From JAXMEQ01 sp046348225 (GTDB lineage: Bacteria; Pseudomonadota; Gammaproteobacteria; Burkholderiales; Burkholderiaceae_C): a stretch of DNA of 64,000 nt. A program made the translations under genes and the position numbers. Below are positions 17,963 to 25,553 of the stretch, piece by piece; position 1 is the first letter of the stretch; each line of letters begins with the position of its first letter. The DNA lies in NCBI GenBank assembly GCA_046348225.1, contig JAXMEQ010000003.1:186001-250000 (forward strand). The letters run 5' to 3'. Below the pieces are notes generated by a model. It was given only the letters and a program-made list of their open reading frames with translations. It did no database searches and was not told where the DNA came from.

Positions 17963-18808
17963 TCAGTGGTACTTCCATGTGAACCGAAGTGGTTGCTTGA
18001 AATCTGACTTGAAGAGGATGTACCCGTCTTCGTTATAGCCAGAGAACCAGAAAACGTGTTCGGGCTTCCCGTCTGCGTCAAGATCAGCGGTTGCAACGTG
18101 AGTAAGTGATGCGCCGATGAACCGAGGCGACGGTTCCAGTACGAACCAACGCGGTTGCTCGACTCCACCTATCTCACTCCCGCACTCAGTCAATTGCCTC
18201 TTGAGGCTGACCGCAATCAGTCGCCGATTGCCAGGGAAGACGATGTCGTGCGTCACCAGAAGATCCCTCTCACGTATCTTGGTGGGGTGTGGATCGTCGT
18301 AATTGACGCAGAGCTTCCCATCCGGGAGAGACTTCAGGAAGCCTTTCCGAAGTGCGCTCATTGGTGGCGGAGTCTTGGGTTTTGCTCCTCGGTACTCGGG
18401 TACGTCTGTGGACCCGGACACAAGAAGGAGCGGCCTGTTCTTGGGGGCATCGCACCAGCCGCCGAAGGCTTCAGCGAGATTTGGCGCAAGCGGAATCGCA
18501 GAGACCTCAGTAGGCGAAAGTGAGAAGTCTCGGGCATGTGTCCATCCAAGCTCGGGCGTTGCCTCGGGCAACTTTACCCGGACAGGCGCCTCGGATCCGC
18601 CGCCAACAACAATCCAGTTGCTAGGATACAGGTCTACGCTGGCGCCTGCCGCGAGCGACGACCAGCCGTCCGGGCCGTGACGAAAAAGCGGACGAACGAC
18701 GCGAGTTTGGTCTTGGCTGCACTGTGTGTGCTCAAGAACACCCACAGTCTGTGCCCGCGCGAAGCTCTGACTGATGAGGAGTAGACCAAGGGCAGCGGTA
18801 CGCCACAT
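17963..18808 (-). CDS. integron cassette ORF 3: secreted protein with calcium-binding-like loop
   Basis: 281 residues with a cleavable signal peptide (WRTAALGLLLISQSFARAQ). Near the C-terminus HVATADLDADGKPEHVFWFS resembles an FG-GAP/EF-hand-type D-x-D-x-D-G loop. Scattered cysteines suggest an extracytoplasmic fold. No catalytic motif seen. It begins 13 bases from attC2 and ends 1 base before attC3, the tight packing of a cassette. Confidence 0.65.
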   Translation of the reverse strand: MWRTAALGLLLISQSFARAQTVGVLEHTQCSQDQTRVVRPLFRHGPDGWSSLAAGASVDLYPSNWIVVGGGSEAPVRVKLPEATPELGWTHARDFSLSPTEVSAIPLAPNLAEAFGGWCDAPKNRPLLLVSGSTDVPEYRGAKPKTPPPMSALRKGFLKSLPDGKLCVNYDDPHPTKIRERDLLVTHDIVFPGNRRLIAVSLKRQLTECGSEIGGVEQPRWFVLEPSPRFIGASLTHVATADLDADGKPEHVFWFSGYNEDGYILFKSDFKQPLRFTWKYH

Positions 18809-18820
18809 GTTGGTTCTGAG

Positions 18821-18880
18821 GCCTAACGTTTGAGGTAAGCCGACGCCGCAGGCGATCGGCGCTTGACTGAATGGTTAGGC
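18821..18880 (-). other. attC site 2
   Basis: 60 bp, the shortest of the array: core GCCTAAC (18821-18827), TTTGAGGTAAGCCGACGCC, GCAGGC, GATCGGCGCTTGACTGAAT and core GTTAGGC (18874-18880). Inner arms AAGCCGACGCC and GGCGCTT pair. Confidence 0.85.
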
Positions 18881-18888
18881 AGCATCGT

Positions 18889-19251
18889 CTACCTTCCGAT
18901 CAAAAAATCAATCGCCTGCTCTTCAGGCGACACGCGCCCGTTGTAGAACTCCGTATAGCTGCAGCGTTGGCACACCACAGCTGTGTACTTGGCACTCTCA
19001 ACGCCAAACACGGAGCCCAAGAAACTACGAGAAGTACGACTCTCCTGCAGCCCGTAGGCTGTGTGACCACACTTCGCGCACTTGTAGTTGGCAACTGGAG
19101 AGCGGCCAGCCAACTCGCTCTCAAGCAGTAGAGTGACTTCCAGGTAGTGGCCTGGATTCACCCTGCTAAGGCGTAAGTGCTCCACGAGCTCAAAGTACGG
19201 CAGAGATGGAACATCCTCTGGCTTTGGTGCAAGTGCGAAACGGTCCGTCAT
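18889..19251 (-). CDS. integron cassette ORF 2: zinc-ribbon protein
   Basis: 120 residues. The C-terminal half has YKCAKCGHTAYGLQESRTS, then YTAVVCQRCSYTEFYNG: two CxxC knuckles about 35 residues apart, the arrangement of small nucleic-acid-binding zinc ribbons (PF09855-like). The N-terminal half is helical and unassigned. Starts 8 bases from the attC1 core and stops 8 bases before attC2. A regulatory or nucleic-acid-binding role is plausible but unproven. Confidence 0.7.
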   Translation of the reverse strand: MTDRFALAPKPEDVPSLPYFELVEHLRLSRVNPGHYLEVTLLLESELAGRSPVANYKCAKCGHTAYGLQESRTSRSFLGSVFGVESAKYTAVVCQRCSYTEFYNGRVSPEEQAIDFLIGR

Positions 19252-19258
19252 TTCTGCT

Positions 19259-19372
19259 GCCTAACGTTGGAGTTGACCGGCACGCTGCGGCAAGGCGCCG
19301 CGAGACGTATGCTCCCGCGCACGGCTCGCGGCGCCTTGCCGCAGCGTGCCCGTGTCGAACGACCTGTTAGGT
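19259..19372 (-). other. attC site 1
   Basis: 114 bp between core sites GCCTAAC (19259-19265) and GTTAGGT (19366-19372). Strong inverted arms CACGCTGCGGCAAGGCGCCG and CGGCGCCTTGCCGCAGCGTG would fold the single strand used for recombination. The most perfect attC of the array. Confidence 0.92.
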
Positions 19373-19687
19373 GCGTAGTGCGTCATAGATGCGAAAAGCA
19401 ACTGGAAGTGCCCCATAGAACGCCACCCAAGCTGCCGTGGGCCAGGACGAGCGGAAATCAGACGTGCTGTGGCGAATGAACATCAGGAAGACGATGAACG
19501 GCCATACGACACAAAGCGCGATGAAAACTTCGCGGGTCTTTCCGATAGGTGGAGGCAACTGAAATAGCCAGACGACAGCCGCAGCACTCAGGTATGCGAT
19601 AGCCCAGAAGAGGACCGCACGGCCCTGCGGTGTGTGCAGGAGCGGCCCTCGAAGCAGATCTGTGACTGGGAGCCTGCCGTAGTCCAC
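19367..19687 (-). CDS. integron cassette ORF 1 (attI-proximal): small membrane protein
   Basis: 106 residues with three hydrophobic stretches: AVLFWAIAYLSAAAVVWLF, VFIALCVVWPFIVFLMFI and AAWVAFYGALPVAF. Being next to attI it is the most recently inserted cassette by the usual rule. Its stop lies in the right core of attC1. No family recognised. Confidence 0.6.
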   Translation of the reverse strand: MDYGRLPVTDLLRGPLLHTPQGRAVLFWAIAYLSAAAVVWLFQLPPPIGKTREVFIALCVVWPFIVFLMFIRHSTSDFRSSWPTAAWVAFYGALPVAFRIYDALRT

Positions 19688-19692
19688 TAAGC

Positions 19693-19748
19693 ACCTAACG
19701 TAACTTCTACCGCAAAAGCTGCGGGATAAAACGGCGACTGCGGGATAA
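19693..19748 (-). other. attI-like recombination site with direct repeats
   Basis: On the minus strand GTTAGGT (19693-19699) is the insertion core from which the array begins. Beyond it the 11-base word CTGCGGGATAA occurs twice in direct orientation (19719-19729 and 19738-19748), 19 bp apart, like the DR1/DR2 integrase-binding repeats of attI sites. Position between the first cassette and intI supports the call. Confidence 0.75.
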
Positions 19749-19801
19749 GCTGTACATCAAAAATCTCCGAAGATGGCTTGTACATTGGGCTTTCAGTCAG
19801 T

Positions 19802-20212
19802 ATGCTGTATAAAAATACAGTTATAAAACTACCCGCGAAACCCCGCAACCCACCGCTACAGTCGACCCGGCTTCTGGACCAGGTTCGGGAGCGTGCGCGG
19901 TATTTGCACTATAGCCTCAGTACTGAAAAGGTGTACCTTTACTGGGTGCGTTTTTTCATCCGCTGGCATGGGTTGCGGCATCCGCGCGACATGGGGCCGC
20001 GCAAGGTGGAAGCGTTTTTGACCATGCTGGCGACAGAGCGCAAGGTGTCAGCGTCCACCCACAACCAGGCGCATCCCCAGCGCATGAAAGACGTGGACTT
20101 CGATCGTCACATGATCATCGTGCGCGAGGCCAAGGGCAACAAGGACCGCGCGGTCATGTTGCCGCGCTCGCTGGCGCCGGCGCTACACGACCCGGAATCG
20201 CTATACATTTGA
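19802..20212 (+). pseudogene. intI: integron integrase IntI, internally deleted and C-terminally truncated
   Basis: The frame reads LLDQVRERARYLHYSLSTEK, then FFIRWHGLRHPRDMG and VEAFLTMLATERKVSASTH, the IntI N-terminal domain. It then jumps to MKDVDFDRHMIIVREAKGNK followed by MLPRSLAPAL, which in intact IntI lies about 75-80 residues further on. The first catalytic arginine is in the missing part; the later H, R, H and Y are lost because the frame ends in repeat copy 3 (PESLYI then stop). About 136 residues remain of roughly 320-340. It diverges from the cassettes, the normal integron layout. The start is uncertain: ATG 19802 or an upstream TTG at 19778. Confidence 0.9.
19805..19820. promoter_or_regulatory. 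LexA (SOS) box at the integrase gene
   Basis: CTGTATAAAAATACAG is a perfect CTGT-N8-ACAG LexA box. SOS control of intI by LexA is established for many integrons. Here it lies just after ATG 19802, within about 50 bp of the attI repeats, and overlaps a TATAAA-like -10. Confidence 0.8.
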
Positions 20213-20278
20213 TAGCGCCTCACGCAGTCCCGGTGCGGTTCAGCGGCCGATTAGGCCCGAAGCCAGAGGCTACGCAGC
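20198..20278 (+). repeat. Dispersed Comamonadaceae repeat, copy 3 (right flank of integron)
   Basis: Begins TCGCTATACATTTGATAGCG, then CCTCACGCAG, GGTGCGG, GATT, GAAGCC and CTACGCAGC, colinear with copy 2. It ends the intI remnant from one side and contains the stop codon of dusA (TAG at 20270-20272) from the other. Confidence 0.8.
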
Positions 20279-21265
20279 CGCTTTCACCACACCATGCGCA
20301 AGCGCCATCACGTCGTGTGGGGCCAGGCCTTTCAGGCGGTGGTCGCTCCACACCTGGCGCCACTTGCGCGCGCCGGGCAGGCCGTGGCGCAGGCCCAGCA
20401 TGTGGCGGGCAATGCTGCTCCAGGGGGTGCCGTGGGCAGCGGCTTCGCGGGCCATGTAGTCGCACATTTGTTGCTCAACTTGTTCGCGGGTGACCGCTTC
20501 GGCTGGCTCCGAATAGAACTCCGCATCCCACTGCGCCAGCCACCAGGGGTTGTGGTACGCCTCGCGCCCGATCATCACGCCGTCCAGCGCTTGCAGTTGC
20601 TCGGCCACCTGCGCGCTGGTGGTGATGCCGCCGTTGATGGCAATCGTCAGGTGCGGGAACTCGGCTTTCAGCCGGTGTACCAGCGCATAGCGCAGCGGGG
20701 GCACCTCGCGGTTTTCCTTGGGGCTCAGGCCCTGCAGCCAGGCGTTGCGCGCGTGCACGATGAACACCTTGCACCCCGCCTCGCTCACGGTGCCCACAAA
20801 GTCGCGCACAAACTCGTAGCTCTCGGTCTTGTCGATGCCGATGCGGTGCTTCACCGTCACAGGTACGGCCACGGTGTCGACCATGGCCTTCACGCAGTCC
20901 GCCACCAGTTGGGGTTCGGCCATCAGGCAGGCGCCAAAGGCGCCGCGTTGCACGCGCTCGCTGGGGCAGCCGCAATTGAGGTTGATCTCGTCGTAGCCCC
21001 ACTGCTCGCCCAGCCTGGCGCAGTGCGCCAGGTCCGCCGGTTCGCTGCCGCCCAGTTGCAGCGCCACCGGGTGCTCTTCGGCATTGAAGCGCAGGTGCCG
21101 CGGCACGTCGCCATGCAGCAGCGCGCCGGTGGTCACCATCTCGGTGTACAGCAGCGCGTGGCGGCTCAGCAGGCGGTGGAAGTAGCGGCAGTGCCGGTCG
21201 GTCCAGTCCATCATGGGCGCCACGCTCAGGCGCCAGGGGTTCGGGGGGGTCAAAGGGGCTCGCAC
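20270..21265 (-). CDS. dusA: tRNA-dihydrouridine(20/20a) synthase DusA
   Basis: 331 residues: LSVAPMMDWTDRHCRYFHRL at the FMN-barrel start, NLNCGCPSERVQ with the catalytic Cys100, GIDKTESYEF, FIVHARNAWLQGLSPKENR and AINGGI. By family it reduces U20/U20a in tRNA with NADPH and FMN. Two residues of the DusA signature (HARNAWLxGLSPK) distinguish it from DusB and DusC. Its last residues (KAAA) and stop lie in a repeat, and the gene converges on the integron integrase remnant. Confidence 0.94.
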   Translation of the reverse strand: MRAPLTPPNPWRLSVAPMMDWTDRHCRYFHRLLSRHALLYTEMVTTGALLHGDVPRHLRFNAEEHPVALQLGGSEPADLAHCARLGEQWGYDEINLNCGCPSERVQRGAFGACLMAEPQLVADCVKAMVDTVAVPVTVKHRIGIDKTESYEFVRDFVGTVSEAGCKVFIVHARNAWLQGLSPKENREVPPLRYALVHRLKAEFPHLTIAINGGITTSAQVAEQLQALDGVMIGREAYHNPWWLAQWDAEFYSEPAEAVTREQVEQQMCDYMAREAAAHGTPWSSIARHMLGLRHGLPGARKWRQVWSDHRLKGLAPHDVMALAHGVVKAAA

Positions 21266-21380
21266 GGGCCCGACTTTAACGGGTACGGCGGCGTCCTACC
21301 TGCGGCGTTCAAGCCGGCTGACAGGGGGGCCGGGCATTCGGCGCGCTAATCGGGTGACCGCAACTCCCCAGGGAACCCGC

Positions 21381-21797
21381 ATGAAGCCTTTTGCCCTTGA
21401 TTCCGACATGTTGACGATGGGGGGCGTGTTCTACCCCACCGGCCATGTGCTGGCCATGTTCCCCGCCGCCACCGATGCCTACCGCGCCGCCGACAAGTTG
21501 CAGGCCGCAGGCTTGGACGGGGACGCGCTGTCGTTTGTGCCGACCGAGACCATCCTTTCGTCCATCACCCACACCGTGGGCAGCGCCGACGACCCCCTGC
21601 CCTCCGTGGGCACCGAGGCCACCACCGTGCGCCAGATCGCGGCGCTGGCGGCCCAGGGCCACTGCGCGCTGCTGGTGCACGCGCCCGACGCCGCCGACTC
21701 CGACCATGCCATGCAGGTGCTGCAGGGCGAGCCGGTGGCCGCCGCCTGGAAGTACCGGCAGCTGGTGATTGAAGACCTGGTGCCGCCCCCCGCCTGA
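21381..21797 (+). CDS. hypothetical protein, YflT-like stress-protein pattern
   Basis: 138 residues starting MKPFALDSDMLTMGGVFYPT. The middle (FPAATDAYRAADKLQAAGLD, then DALSFVPTETI) resembles the YflT/general-stress ferredoxin-like half. The rest is alanine-rich without catalytic motifs. I took ATG 21381 because the upstream frame reads non-protein-like arginine-rich sequence. It converges on the peroxidase gene with a 14-bp gap. Function unknown. Confidence 0.6.
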   Translation: MKPFALDSDMLTMGGVFYPTGHVLAMFPAATDAYRAADKLQAAGLDGDALSFVPTETILSSITHTVGSADDPLPSVGTEATTVRQIAALAAQGHCALLVHAPDAADSDHAMQVLQGEPVAAAWKYRQLVIEDLVPPPA

Positions 21798-21811
21798 GCG
21801 CGCGCCGTGCC

Positions 21812-23065
21812 TCATTGGCGAAACGGGCTGCTGAAGCGCGCGTCGCCGGCCAGCGCGGTGTCGTCCAGCGTGCGCAGAAAGGCCACCAGCGCGGCCTTGT
21901 CGGCGGCGCTCAGGTTCAGGCGGCGTGGGCCGTTGCCGGCGCGCAGCCGGTTGTCCAGCGCGGGGCCGTCCTGCACGCCGCTGTTGTAGTGCTCCACCAC
22001 CTGCTCCAGCGAGGCCAAGCGCCCGTCGTGCATGAAGGCGCCGCTGCGCGACACGCTCTTGAGTGACGGCGCCTTGAAGACCGTGGTCTCGCCCGCGTCT
22101 AGTCCGTTGCTGCGCGAGTTGGCGGCCAACGCAAACGTCGGCGGCTGGTGGCAGGCCGCGCAGGCCAGCCCGCCCTGCCCCCGCCCGGCCATGAACAACT
22201 GCCGCCCGCGCTCTTCCTGCGCGCTGAAGCTGGCAATGGGCGTGTTCAGCCCCGCATCGGGCAGTGCCGGGTTGAAGTTGGGCGCGTAGCCGGCGTCCCA
22301 GCGGCTGTTGGTGGCCACCATGGCGCGCTGGAACTGCGCCACCGCCTGTTGGATGCGCGCCTCGGTGATGCTGGCGTCACCAAACGCCAGGGTAAACAGC
22401 TCAGGGTAGTAGGGCAGCGTCTGCAGGCGGGCCAGCAATGCGCTCAGGCCGCCGTTGGCGGCGTCAAAGCCCATTTCCACCGGGTGCTGGATGGGCTGGG
22501 TGGCCTGCGCCTCCAGTGTGGCGGCGCGCTTGTCCCAGAACATGCTGCCGGGCGCGTAATAGCGCACGTTGCCCAGGCGCATGGCGTGCGCGGTGGTCAG
22601 CCCACCAGCAAAGCCGCGGCTGAAGCGCTGGGAGTCGCCAAAGCCCTGGGTTTGCTGGTGGCAGGACGCACAGGCCACGGTGCGGTTCAGGCTCAGGGCC
22701 TTGTCGTAAAACAGCACGCGGCCCAGCGTGGCGCCGGCGCTGCTGGCGCGGTTGCTGGCGGGGGTGTTGTCGTCAGCGCGCACCCCGGCGTCGTAGTAGG
22801 CGGGCAGCACGGGCGTGTAGCTGGGCAGGTTGGCCGTGTCCAGGTTCAGGAACGCCAGCGACGCGGCCGACAGCGCCGCCGCTGGCGCAGAAGGCACAGC
22901 GGGCGCGTCGGTTACTGCGGTGCCGGTCGCCACCGGCGCCGCAGCCGCGGGCACGGCATTGGGCAAGGCGGCCACGTCGGCACCGCCGCCCCCGCCCCCG
23001 CCGCCGCAGGCCGCAAGCGCCAGGCACAACAGGGTGGTCAGGGTGAGGTGGGGGATTGGGGTCAT
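21812..23065 (-). CDS. di-haem cytochrome c peroxidase / MauG-family lipoprotein
   Basis: 417 residues: signal with lipobox (LALAACGG), a run of eight glycines, an Ala/Pro-rich linker to about residue 80, then two haem c motifs, CASCHQ and CAACHQ, about 165 residues apart. Between them is LGRVLFYDKALSLN before the first haem and FKAPSLKSVSRSGAFMHDGR after the second, as in the CcpA/MauG family. It would act in the periplasm, reducing H2O2 or oxidising a partner protein. No electron donor gene is adjacent. Confidence 0.88.
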   Translation of the reverse strand: MTPIPHLTLTTLLCLALAACGGGGGGGGADVAALPNAVPAAAAPVATGTAVTDAPAVPSAPAAALSAASLAFLNLDTANLPSYTPVLPAYYDAGVRADDNTPASNRASSAGATLGRVLFYDKALSLNRTVACASCHQQTQGFGDSQRFSRGFAGGLTTAHAMRLGNVRYYAPGSMFWDKRAATLEAQATQPIQHPVEMGFDAANGGLSALLARLQTLPYYPELFTLAFGDASITEARIQQAVAQFQRAMVATNSRWDAGYAPNFNPALPDAGLNTPIASFSAQEERGRQLFMAGRGQGGLACAACHQPPTFALAANSRSNGLDAGETTVFKAPSLKSVSRSGAFMHDGRLASLEQVVEHYNSGVQDGPALDNRLRAGNGPRRLNLSAADKAALVAFLRTLDDTALAGDARFSSPFRQ

Positions 23066-23195
23066 GGCAAGGGCCTCCGTTCAGTGGCAGCCCGCCGCGG
23101 GCTGCGCTGAAACCCATTGTCAAAACCGTTTGTGGGCAGACTGTGGAGGCAAACGCACGCGGTCGGCCACACTTGGCCCGCAGGCGTGACGCTTG

Positions 23196-23900
23196 TCACG
23201 CCGGGGCGTCTTCTGCGTCGGGGTCAAACCGGTAGCCCATGCCGTACACCGAGACGATGGCCGAGCCCGCGGGCCGCACCTTGCCGATCTTCTTGCGCAG
23301 GTTCTTGATGTGGCTGTCGATGGCGCGGTCGGTGGTGTCGCGAAAGTCCTCGTGCACGCTCTCCAGCAGCGCGTTGCGCGAAAACACATGCCCGGGGCGC
23401 GACAGCAGCTTCTTGAGCAGGCGAAACTCCAGCGGCGTCAGCGGCAACCACTGGTCCTGCCAGGCGATGCGCAGCGCGTCGTCGTCCACCCGGAAGCCGT
23501 GCGACGGCGTGCCGGGGCCCACCCGGCCCTCGGCGCGGCGCAGCAGCGCCTTGATGCGCGCCACCACCTCGCGCGGGCTGAAGGGCTTGCACACATAGTC
23601 GTCGGCGCCCACCTCCAGGCCAATCAGCCGGTCGATCTCGTCCACCCGCGCCGTCACCATGATGATGGGCACCCCCGAAAAGCGCCGCACCTCGCGGCAC
23701 ACTTCCACGCCGTCGAGCCCGGGCAGCATGATGTCCAGCAAGATCAGCGCGGGGGCCATGCGCTGTACCTCGGGCACCACCTGCAGCCCATTGCTGAGAA
23801 TGGCCGTGCTGTAGCCCTGCGCCTGCAGGTAGTTGTCCAGCATGTCGGCAATGCGCAGGTCGTCTTCCACAATCAGGATGCGGCGGGGTTGCGGGGTCAT
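23196..23900 (-). CDS. baeR: response regulator, OmpR family, BaeR-like
   Basis: 234 residues. Receiver domain: RRILIVEDDLRIADML with acidic pocket, phospho-acceptor Asp56 in LILLDIMLP, IMVTARVDEIDRLIGLEVGA and DDYVCKPFSPREVVAR, very close in wording to BaeR. C-terminal winged helix has LTPLEFRLLKKLLSRPGHVF and the RAIDSHIKNLRKKIG recognition helix. Overlaps baeS by 4 bp. In known systems BaeR activates envelope-stress and efflux genes; target genes here are not adjacent. Confidence 0.9.
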   Translation of the reverse strand: MTPQPRRILIVEDDLRIADMLDNYLQAQGYSTAILSNGLQVVPEVQRMAPALILLDIMLPGLDGVEVCREVRRFSGVPIIMVTARVDEIDRLIGLEVGADDYVCKPFSPREVVARIKALLRRAEGRVGPGTPSHGFRVDDDALRIAWQDQWLPLTPLEFRLLKKLLSRPGHVFSRNALLESVHEDFRDTTDRAIDSHIKNLRKKIGKVRPAGSAIVSVYGMGYRFDPDAEDAPA

Positions 23901-25417
23901 GCGGTGTCACCTCCGGCGTTGGCGTGCGGGTCGGCGTTGATCGGCAGGCTGGCCAGCAGGCACAGGCCGCCCAGTGCCGAGGCTTCAGCCCGGATGGCAC
24001 CCCCATGCGCCTGCACGATGGCGCGGCAAATGGCCAGGCCCAGGCCGCTGCCGCCGGTGGCGGCACCGTCCGGCCCGGCGGCGCGGCGCTGGCGCGCGGT
24101 GTCGGCGCGGAACAGGGGCTCAAACAGCTGGGCCATTTGCGCCGGCGCCACGCCGGGGGGTGTGTCGTCCACCCGCAGCTCCACCCCGCGCGGCGTGGCC
24201 GCCCACTGCACCCGCACCTGGCCGGGTGCAGTGGTGTAGCGCAGGCTGTTTTCAAGCAGGTTGGTCAGCAGTTGTTCGACGCGGCCAAAGTCCCAGCGCA
24301 CCTGCACGGCAGGGCCGCCGCGCAGGTCCAGTGCCAGGCCGGCCTTCTGCGCGCGCGGGCCAAAGCGCTGGGCGGCGCGGGTGAGCGCGGTCGCGGCATC
24401 GCCATCACTGAACTCGCAGGGCAGCGCGCCCAGGTCGGCCATGCTCAGGGTGTGCAGGTCATTGACCAGCCGCACCAGCTGCAGCACCTCGCCCCGCAGG
24501 TTGGCCAGCACCTCGGGCGTGGGCTGGCGCGCACCGTCTTCAATGGACTCCAGCTCGCCGAGCAACACCGACAGCGGCGTGCGCAGCTCGTGCGAGATCT
24601 GCGCAATCCAGCTGCGGCGCGCGCCCTCCAGCGTCTTGAGCGACGCGGCCATGCGGTTCACGTCACCAATCAGCCCGGCCATCTCGCGCGAGCCGGCTTC
24701 CGGCACGGCCACGGCCAGTTCGCCACCGGCAATGCGGCGCGCAGCGGCCTGCAGTTCGCGCAGGGGCCGGCTCAGTCGCGGCGCGGCCAGCAAGGCCAGC
24801 AGCAGCGCGACCAGCAGCGTCACGCCGGCCGCGGCGGCCAGGCCGATGTACTGCCGGTTCAGAAAGCGCAGGTCCACGCCTTCCAGCTCGGTACTGGGCA
24901 GCATGCGCACCCGCGCCACGGTCTCGCCGCGCACCACCACCGGCGCTTCCAGCAGGTTGCGGTCGTCCGGAAAGCCGGGGCCGCCCAGGCGCCGACCCTG
25001 CAGGTCCACGATCTGGATGCGCCGTGCAATGCCCTCCGGCGGGCCGCGCCGGGGCGGGCCGTCGCCCCGGGGGCCACTGGCGCCCGGCGGGCCATACGCC
25101 GGCACACCCTCGCCAGACGGTGGTGGCGGGCGCGGGCGCCGCGCCGGGGGCGTGATGCCTTCGGCGTCCGAGAACTCGTCCATCAGTTCGCGCATGGGGA
25201 TGCCCTGTGCCATGCCGTCCACAAAGCCAGGGTCGCGCGCGCCGCGCGCCGCCACCACGGCCGCAAAACGCTCCACATGCTGACGGTCGCGTGCGCGCAG
25301 GTAGTCCGAGAAGCCGGCCTTGAGGTTCCAGGCCACAAAGCCGCCCACAGCCGCCACCGACAGCAGCGCAGTTGCCACAAGCAGCAAGGACAGTTGATGG
25401 ATGATGCGCAACCGCAT
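23897..25417 (-). CDS. baeS: sensor histidine kinase, BaeS-like
   Basis: About 506 residues: TM1 near residues 8-28, a periplasmic domain, TM2 (AAAAGVTLLVALLLALLAAP), HAMP, the H-box QISHELRTPLSVLLGELES, N-box LLTNLLENSLRYTT and G-box GSGLGLAIC. The periplasmic part carries an unusual proline/glycine-rich segment (about residues 88-130) rich in PPPP and GPP. Start at 25417 chosen because it gives MRLRIIHQLSLLL; ATG 25426 is possible. It would phosphorylate the overlapping response regulator. Confidence 0.88.
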   Translation of the reverse strand: MRLRIIHQLSLLLVATALLSVAAVGGFVAWNLKAGFSDYLRARDRQHVERFAAVVAARGARDPGFVDGMAQGIPMRELMDEFSDAEGITPPARRPRPPPPSGEGVPAYGPPGASGPRGDGPPRRGPPEGIARRIQIVDLQGRRLGGPGFPDDRNLLEAPVVVRGETVARVRMLPSTELEGVDLRFLNRQYIGLAAAAGVTLLVALLLALLAAPRLSRPLRELQAAARRIAGGELAVAVPEAGSREMAGLIGDVNRMAASLKTLEGARRSWIAQISHELRTPLSVLLGELESIEDGARQPTPEVLANLRGEVLQLVRLVNDLHTLSMADLGALPCEFSDGDAATALTRAAQRFGPRAQKAGLALDLRGGPAVQVRWDFGRVEQLLTNLLENSLRYTTAPGQVRVQWAATPRGVELRVDDTPPGVAPAQMAQLFEPLFRADTARQRRAAGPDGAATGGSGLGLAICRAIVQAHGGAIRAEASALGGLCLLASLPINADPHANAGGDTA

Positions 25418-25486
25418 GGCAGGCATCGTAGGCCAAAAGGCCGGGCGGTTTGTGAAGACGGCCTCCACAAAGACGGCGGGCAAAAG

Positions 25487-25508
25487 AAAACCCGCCGGAG
25501 CGGGTTTT
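25487..25508. terminator. Intrinsic terminator after phaB
   Basis: Arms AAAACCCG and CGGGTTTT around CCGGAG; on the minus strand the hairpin is followed by CTTTTG, fitting the end of the phaCAB transcript. Confidence 0.7.
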
Positions 25509-25553
25509 GCTTTGTGCAAATCCGGTGGCGGGCTGAGGCCCGCGCAGCGGGCC

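Noticed and set aside
19250..19380. Long perfect inverted repeat taken at first for an intrinsic terminator or IS end
   Set aside because: Flanked by GCCTAAC and GTTAGGT cores and part of a series; it is an attC site.
19778..20212. Phage-type tyrosine recombinase
   Set aside because: The YLHYS, HGLRHP and KDVDFD wording and the attC array identify it as IntI rather than a phage integrase.
22148..23110. Open frame of 320 codons opposite the di-haem peroxidase
   Set aside because: Low-complexity Arg/Gly shadow of the peroxidase gene.
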